Positions 14,801 through 17,555 of a stretch of DNA of 17,555 bases are shown here, one piece after another. Source of the DNA: GCA-2746235 sp049609225 (GTDB lineage: Bacteria; Planctomycetota; UBA1135); the NCBI GenBank assembly GCA_049609225.1, contig JBMYYH010000063.1:1-17555 (forward strand), read 5' to 3'. The first letter of the stretch is position 1; the number at the start of each line of letters is the position of its first letter. A program made the position numbers and the translations under genes. A model generated the notes under the pieces. That model saw nothing but the letters and a program-made list of their open reading frames with translations, made no database searches and had not been told where the DNA came from.

Positions 14801-15947
14801 GAAGATGGAGTCCTTAGGGCGTTTGGCTGGCGGCATCGCGCACGACTTCAATAACCTCCTGACCAGCATTCAGGGATATGCCGATCTTGTGCGGATGGAC
14901 GTTGAACGTCAGGGTAATGCAGGGGGGCGGAGTAAGGAGTACGTCGACGCCGTCCTGCGCAGTTCGAAACGAGGTGCGGATCTAGTCGGGCAGCTACTGG
15001 CGTTTTCGCGCCGTAGTGAGTCGGCCACCGAGGAGCTGGAACTGCATGATGTGCTTGAGCAGTCGGTGGAGATGCTGAAACGCACGTTGGACCCCGCGAT
15101 CGAGATCATCTTGGATGACGAAGCCGAACGTAGTGTGGTCAACGCTAATGCCAGCCTGTTGGTGAACGTGTTCCTGAACCTCGGCATCAATGCCGGCGAC
15201 GCCATGCAGGGCGGCGGACGTTTACGTTTCAGCACCAGCTTGCATCCCGTGCTCGAAGGCGATCGCGCCTTTGCCGATGGCCTTGCGCCAGGGGACTATC
15301 TTGAAGTCGCCGTGCAGGACACCGGTGCCGGCATGTCCGACGCCATGCGCGAACGCATCTTCGAACCCTTCTATACCACCAAGGATCTCGGCGACGGCAC
15401 CGGCCTTGGTCTGCCCACCGCCCTCAGTACCGTGCGTTCCTTCCACGGCACCATCCTGGTCGATACTTCGCCCGGACGCGGCACCACCATGCGCGTGGTC
15501 CTACCCCTGGTGGATCGGGAATTACCCTCAGCGCCGACGCAACCAAGCTCCGGTCCCTCGGAAGGCAAAGGGACGATCCTGCTGATTGAAGATGACGAAG
15601 CCGTGATGGAACTCTGCGAGAGTTTCCTGACCTCACTCGGCTATGTCGTGCTGATCGCGCGCGATGGTCTTGCCGGCGCCGAGGAGTTCGAGAAATCCAA
15701 GGCCAGCATCGACCTCGTGATCCTGGATTACCTGATGCCGCGCTGCAATGGCGTGGAAGTCGTGCGACGCATCCGCGCAGCCGGCGGTGACCAACCGATC
15801 ATGATGATCACCGGCTTCAGCCTCGGCGTGACGCGCGAAGAGATTCTGGCTTCCGGTGTAGATGCGGTCTTGACCAAGCCCTTCCTGCCTTTGGAATTGG
15901 CAGAACGAATCAAGGTCTTGTTGCGCGGCGTCGAAGCCGCCAACTAA
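11847..15947 (+). CDS. Hybrid sensor histidine kinase with 14-repeat propeller sensor, Y_Y_Y, PAS and receiver
   Basis: The product is 1366 residues. A signal/anchor (RLAAYLLFAVIVLGGHAFGQ) leads into 14 two-component-propeller repeats of the form D-x-x-G-x-L-W-x-G-T-x-x-G (about 40-700), enough for two seven-blade propellers. A Y_Y_Y domain follows (about 717-790), then one membrane helix (802-821), a PAS domain (about 855-970), HisKA with phospho-acceptor His999 (LAGGIAHDFNNLL), and HATPase_c with N-box NLGINAGDAM plus DTGAGMSD and DGTGLGLPTALS. A C-terminal receiver carries Asp1294 (VILDYLMPRCNGVEV). The layout matches hybrid two-component polysaccharide sensors, but no AraC-type DNA-binding domain follows the receiver, so output must pass to another protein. 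ATG at 11847 follows GGAGG; an upstream open frame is rejected. It overlaps the next gene's stop by 4 bp. Confidence 0.93.
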   Translation: MDRLQRSLPTRLAAYLLFAVIVLGGHAFGQTVPRVSFDRIDLSAIKGSNQAAAIHQDQRGYMWFGTGGGLIRYDGVHTRLFLPDPKRPADTLVHKQVWEIFEDSAGMLWIGTGGGISRFDPVHETFTNYREDLLDPDGLRGSIFLAIAELADGRMLFGAAEGGMNLFDPKTGHNQSFVHHPGIDAADLTDQDFPFHRVDVIKVGPDGTPWIGGSTGVARMDPDKGTFQRMEIFPMHHVGLKDAPARELLFDETGKLWVGLHSGLATVNQENATISWHGAEKGQGPMIRGRIYGLAEDLFGRLWVARYNGDLVLLDRERAYLGRYNRRLGDETSLPSSLLDMLFVDRTGVLWISTFGGGIAKHTPHPGGMRTFVHHPEEPNSLGPGKVNELLHSTDGSLLVGGMAGLRRLSAEGVFTEVALPFGNGAYVPHEIRELTAVGDGTYWASGARSLMHFDSNDEILFQTKWRQGAYESFGGALVLDLLWDPAHGLWIGTKKGLFLRDSDTGGYRVFRSEKGNDRSLSSDEVRHLALDETGALWVGTSTGVDRFEAASGDFRRFRSQEQVGATPKGTFGLLPRDDGSLWMVDPDGALVLRPGANAFERIPNPPGPGIWKTRFLIETQDHQLMVGFLEGLKLLNPDTLQYDPRILRKESPLDNFLSEEPLMRDNGDILLPSQGGIFVVDPNDFPEETPLPAVVFTGVKLFHEPLGGGALAENLELAYDENLLSFQFAALDYSNSRPHRFEVWMEGVDKDWRDVGSHAEVSYPNLEPGAYTFHVRLFDTADLGESVVATKSFVVLQPFWMATWFRIGAAGMLFFSGWAVQRYRVARVRRRNTELENLHRRMTAESKRRETMQENLSITLDSIADGVISMDEELRVLALNPVASKLTGWPQEEAVGRPVHEVFQVMDLDTREPVTNPRRWLRSDPAHAAAPLRALLHHADGSEYMIATSVAAMRRPDGKSYGTVLVFRDITDRTALEAQLAQAQKMESLGRLAGGIAHDFNNLLTSIQGYADLVRMDVERQGNAGGRSKEYVDAVLRSSKRGADLVGQLLAFSRRSESATEELELHDVLEQSVEMLKRTLDPAIEIILDDEAERSVVNANASLLVNVFLNLGINAGDAMQGGGRLRFSTSLHPVLEGDRAFADGLAPGDYLEVAVQDTGAGMSDAMRERIFEPFYTTKDLGDGTGLGLPTALSTVRSFHGTILVDTSPGRGTTMRVVLPLVDRELPSAPTQPSSGPSEGKGTILLIEDDEAVMELCESFLTSLGYVVLIARDGLAGAEEFEKSKASIDLVILDYLMPRCNGVEVVRRIRAAGGDQPIMMITGFSLGVTREEILASGVDAVLTKPFLPLELAERIKVLLRGVEAAN

Positions 15948-17425
15948 TCCTGTTGCAGTAGTTCCGTCAGCTTCGGCGTCATGGCGTCAGCCCAGATCCG
16001 ATAACCGGCAGGGCTCAGATGCAGCAGGTCCGGCATGATCGATTGCAACAGGGTCCCATCTTCCTCCAGCAACGCAGGGCCAAGGTCCAGCCAGTGCACG
16101 CGGTCACGGCCCTTGCACCATTCCTGAAGTTGGAGATTGGAAGCCTCGTTGATCTTGCGTAGGGCATCTTCCTTGTCGGCGCCGCGGGGGAAGGTCGCGA
16201 GCATCAACACATCCGCCTCCGGAAGTCGTTCCAACAACTCCGCGACTACCGCCTGGGTGCCCAAGGAGATCTCATCCGAGGAATCCTCATTCGAGTTGTT
16301 GGTGCCGATCATCAGGACAGCAACTTCCGGGTTCAGGTTCTTCAAGTTGCCGTTGCGCAATCGCCACAACACATGTTGGGTCCGATCACCTCCAATCCCT
16401 AGATTCACAGCCTTCAGCGGCGCATATTGCTCCGCCCAAACTTCCTTACCCGCATCTTCCCAACCCTGGGTGATGGAATCCCCAAGGAACACGACACGGG
16501 CATCCACACCCTTCTCGCCGCGATCATTCAATACCGACTGACGCCAAGTCCACCAACCATCGAAACGAGGAACGGGCGAGGTGGCATGGTCGATGCCTAG
16601 ATGAAGCAGCGCCATAGCCGCGAAATCGAAAACCTCGGGCGCCGCTGGCCATTGGAAATCAGCAGCCCCCGTGCCGCTCGCCAACTGAAACACTGTGCGA
16701 CATGCCGGCGTATCGGCACCGTGACTCGTGCCTTCGCCACCATGATCGGTACCGACCATGATCAGCCAGTCTTCAAACATCAAATCCCGTCGCCCACGCA
16801 AGGCCTCCAACACCTCGCCGATCTCCGCATCCACCTTTTCGATCGCCGCCAGGTACTCCGGAATCTCCACTCCATAACCCTTGTCGTGGCCAGCATGGTC
16901 GACGTCGTCGTAATGCAGGAACAAGGCCGTCAAATCCTGAGCCTCACCCTGCAACAACTCCACCGCGCCCTCCGTGACGGCTGCACCGGAATCCGCAGGC
17001 ATCGACAGATCGATCCGTCCACTAGTCAAGTGTTCATGAATCGGTGCCCATTGCACCACCGCCGCCGTGAACGATTCCGGGTGCTCCTTTTCCAGACGTT
17101 CGAGCCAAGTGGGCCAGGCGTCGACCGCGGAACCTTCGAAGGAGTTGTCGCGAATGCCATGCAACTCCATGCGTGCACCAGTGAGAATGCTGGACCATGC
17201 CGGCCCCGAAGAAGTGATCTTGGTGGTGCGCGCCTGCAGGCTGAGGCTGCCATTTTGCGCCAATAGATCGAGATGGGGGGTCTTCGCAGCGACCAAAGCA
17301 TCCGGCCGCACTCCGTCGATGCCGATCATCAGCACTTTCTTATGACTAGGCGCTACTTGGGCGGGTTCCGGCGTTTGAGGCGCCGGGAAAAGGGGCAGCA
17401 GGGGAAGGAGGGCGGCGAGGAACAT
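15944..17425 (-). CDS. NPP/alkaline-phosphatase-type phosphoesterase fused to an SGNH hydrolase
   Basis: The product is 493 residues with a signal peptide (MFLAALLPLLPLFPAPQ). Residues about 28-285 are an alkaline-phosphatase-superfamily domain. Asp37 is in MIGIDGVRPDAL, and the likely nucleophile is Ser73 (ITSSGPAWSSILTG; usually Thr in NPPs). The remaining metal ligands are Asp176/His180 (DHAGHDKG), Asp227/His228 (GTDHGGEG) and His235. Residues about 308-490 are an SGNH/GDSL domain like PAF-acetylhydrolase: Ser317 (FLGDSITQG), Gly345 (NLGIGGDRT), Asn376 (IGTNN) and Asp466-x2-His469 (DLLHLSPAGY). Both active sites look complete. It is predicted to act extracellularly on a substrate carrying a phosphodiester and an ester. 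It has no good Shine-Dalgarno site and overlaps the kinase stop by 4 bp. The true substrate is unknown. Confidence 0.9.
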   Translation of the reverse strand: MFLAALLPLLPLFPAPQTPEPAQVAPSHKKVLMIGIDGVRPDALVAAKTPHLDLLAQNGSLSLQARTTKITSSGPAWSSILTGARMELHGIRDNSFEGSAVDAWPTWLERLEKEHPESFTAAVVQWAPIHEHLTSGRIDLSMPADSGAAVTEGAVELLQGEAQDLTALFLHYDDVDHAGHDKGYGVEIPEYLAAIEKVDAEIGEVLEALRGRRDLMFEDWLIMVGTDHGGEGTSHGADTPACRTVFQLASGTGAADFQWPAAPEVFDFAAMALLHLGIDHATSPVPRFDGWWTWRQSVLNDRGEKGVDARVVFLGDSITQGWEDAGKEVWAEQYAPLKAVNLGIGGDRTQHVLWRLRNGNLKNLNPEVAVLMIGTNNSNEDSSDEISLGTQAVVAELLERLPEADVLMLATFPRGADKEDALRKINEASNLQLQEWCKGRDRVHWLDLGPALLEEDGTLLQSIMPDLLHLSPAGYRIWADAMTPKLTELLQQD

Positions 17426-17512
17426 GTCTGGATTCTGCCGCCGACACCACGAAAAAGGGTAGAACGAGTGACCGAAAACCCTCGCCTCAAAGGCGACAAT
17501 AGGAGCAACAGA
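17426..17512. promoter_or_regulatory. 87-bp divergent region with a hairpin before the last gene
   Basis: This separates the phosphoesterase-SGNH gene (minus) from the truncated gene at the window end (plus). At 17483-17497 TCGCCT and AGGCGA pair as a 6-bp stem with a CAA loop, 5 nt before an AGGAG ribosome-binding site at 17502-17506. That position could affect translation of the plus-strand gene. No strong -35/-10 pair is visible on either strand. Confidence 0.4.
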
Positions 17513-17555
17513 TGAACAAAGAGCAGATTGATTTCGTCAACTCGCTGGCCGAGTC
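17513..17555 (+). CDS. Start of an unidentified gene, truncated by the window edge
   Basis: ATG at 17513 is preceded by AGGAG with a 6-nt spacing, a good ribosome-binding site. It opens 14 full codons (MNKEQIDFVNSLAE) plus two bases before the sequence ends. The N-terminus is charged and not signal-peptide-like, so a cytosolic product is likely. Too little is present to name a family. It runs divergently from the phosphoesterase-SGNH gene. Confidence 0.6.

Noticed and set aside
1..17555. Mobile element, prophage, defence island, tRNA or CRISPR.
   Set aside because: I found no transposase, integrase, terminal repeats, cloverleaf or spaced direct repeats on either strand by eye.

Overview
The window looks like a bacterial chromosome segment from a planctomycete-like organism, probably a marine lineage of the OM190/Saltatorellus type. 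The lineage is an inference. It rests on moderately high GC, many secreted beta-propeller and hydrolase genes, non-ATG starts with weak Shine-Dalgarno sites, and a C-terminal beta-rich tail on secreted proteins that I associate with such genomes. I see no phage, insertion sequence, integrase, CRISPR array, tRNA or rRNA. Coding density is very high: no gene-free stretch exceeds about 130 bases.

Layout. (1) 26-1738, minus strand: a glyoxalase/VOC-fold protein, then a secreted seven-blade FG-GAP (integrin-alpha-like) propeller. (2) 1778-3440, plus strand: a ZnT9-like cation diffusion facilitator, then a helix-turn-helix protein with a remote resemblance to SatD. (3) 3461-6566, minus strand: a secreted subtilisin (S8), then a TlpA/ResA-type thioredoxin-fold protein, 4 nt apart. 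(4) 6695-10224, plus strand: a tight three-gene run of a single-domain globin, a TCAF-like M60 zinc metallopeptidase and a DUF523-DUF1722 protein. The last two overlap by one base (TAATG). (5) 10233-11786, minus strand: a secreted arylsulfotransferase-like propeller. (6) 11847-15947, plus strand: a 1366-residue hybrid sensor kinase with 14 propeller repeats, Y_Y_Y, one membrane helix, PAS, HisKA/HATPase and a receiver domain. (7) 15944-17425, minus strand: a two-enzyme fusion of an NPP/alkaline-phosphatase-type domain and an SGNH hydrolase, whose stop overlaps the kinase stop by 4 bp. (8) 17513-17555, plus strand: the first codons of a gene that runs off the window.

How it may work together. 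Most products are predicted to act outside the cytoplasmic membrane: three propellers, two proteases, a sulfotransferase, a phosphoesterase/esterase and a thiol oxidoreductase. The giant kinase has a large extracytoplasmic sensor and lies head-to-head with the sulfotransferase across 60 bp, so that pair is the best candidate for a sensing/response module. The globin/M60/Fe-S-type run is the most compact operon and combines redox or gas binding with extracellular proteolysis. These links are inferred from position and are not shown. I did not find an unmistakable new defence, mobile or RNA system. The strongest leads are the phosphoesterase-SGNH fusion, the shared C-terminal tail on two unrelated secreted enzymes, and the globin-M60-DUF523/DUF1722 run.
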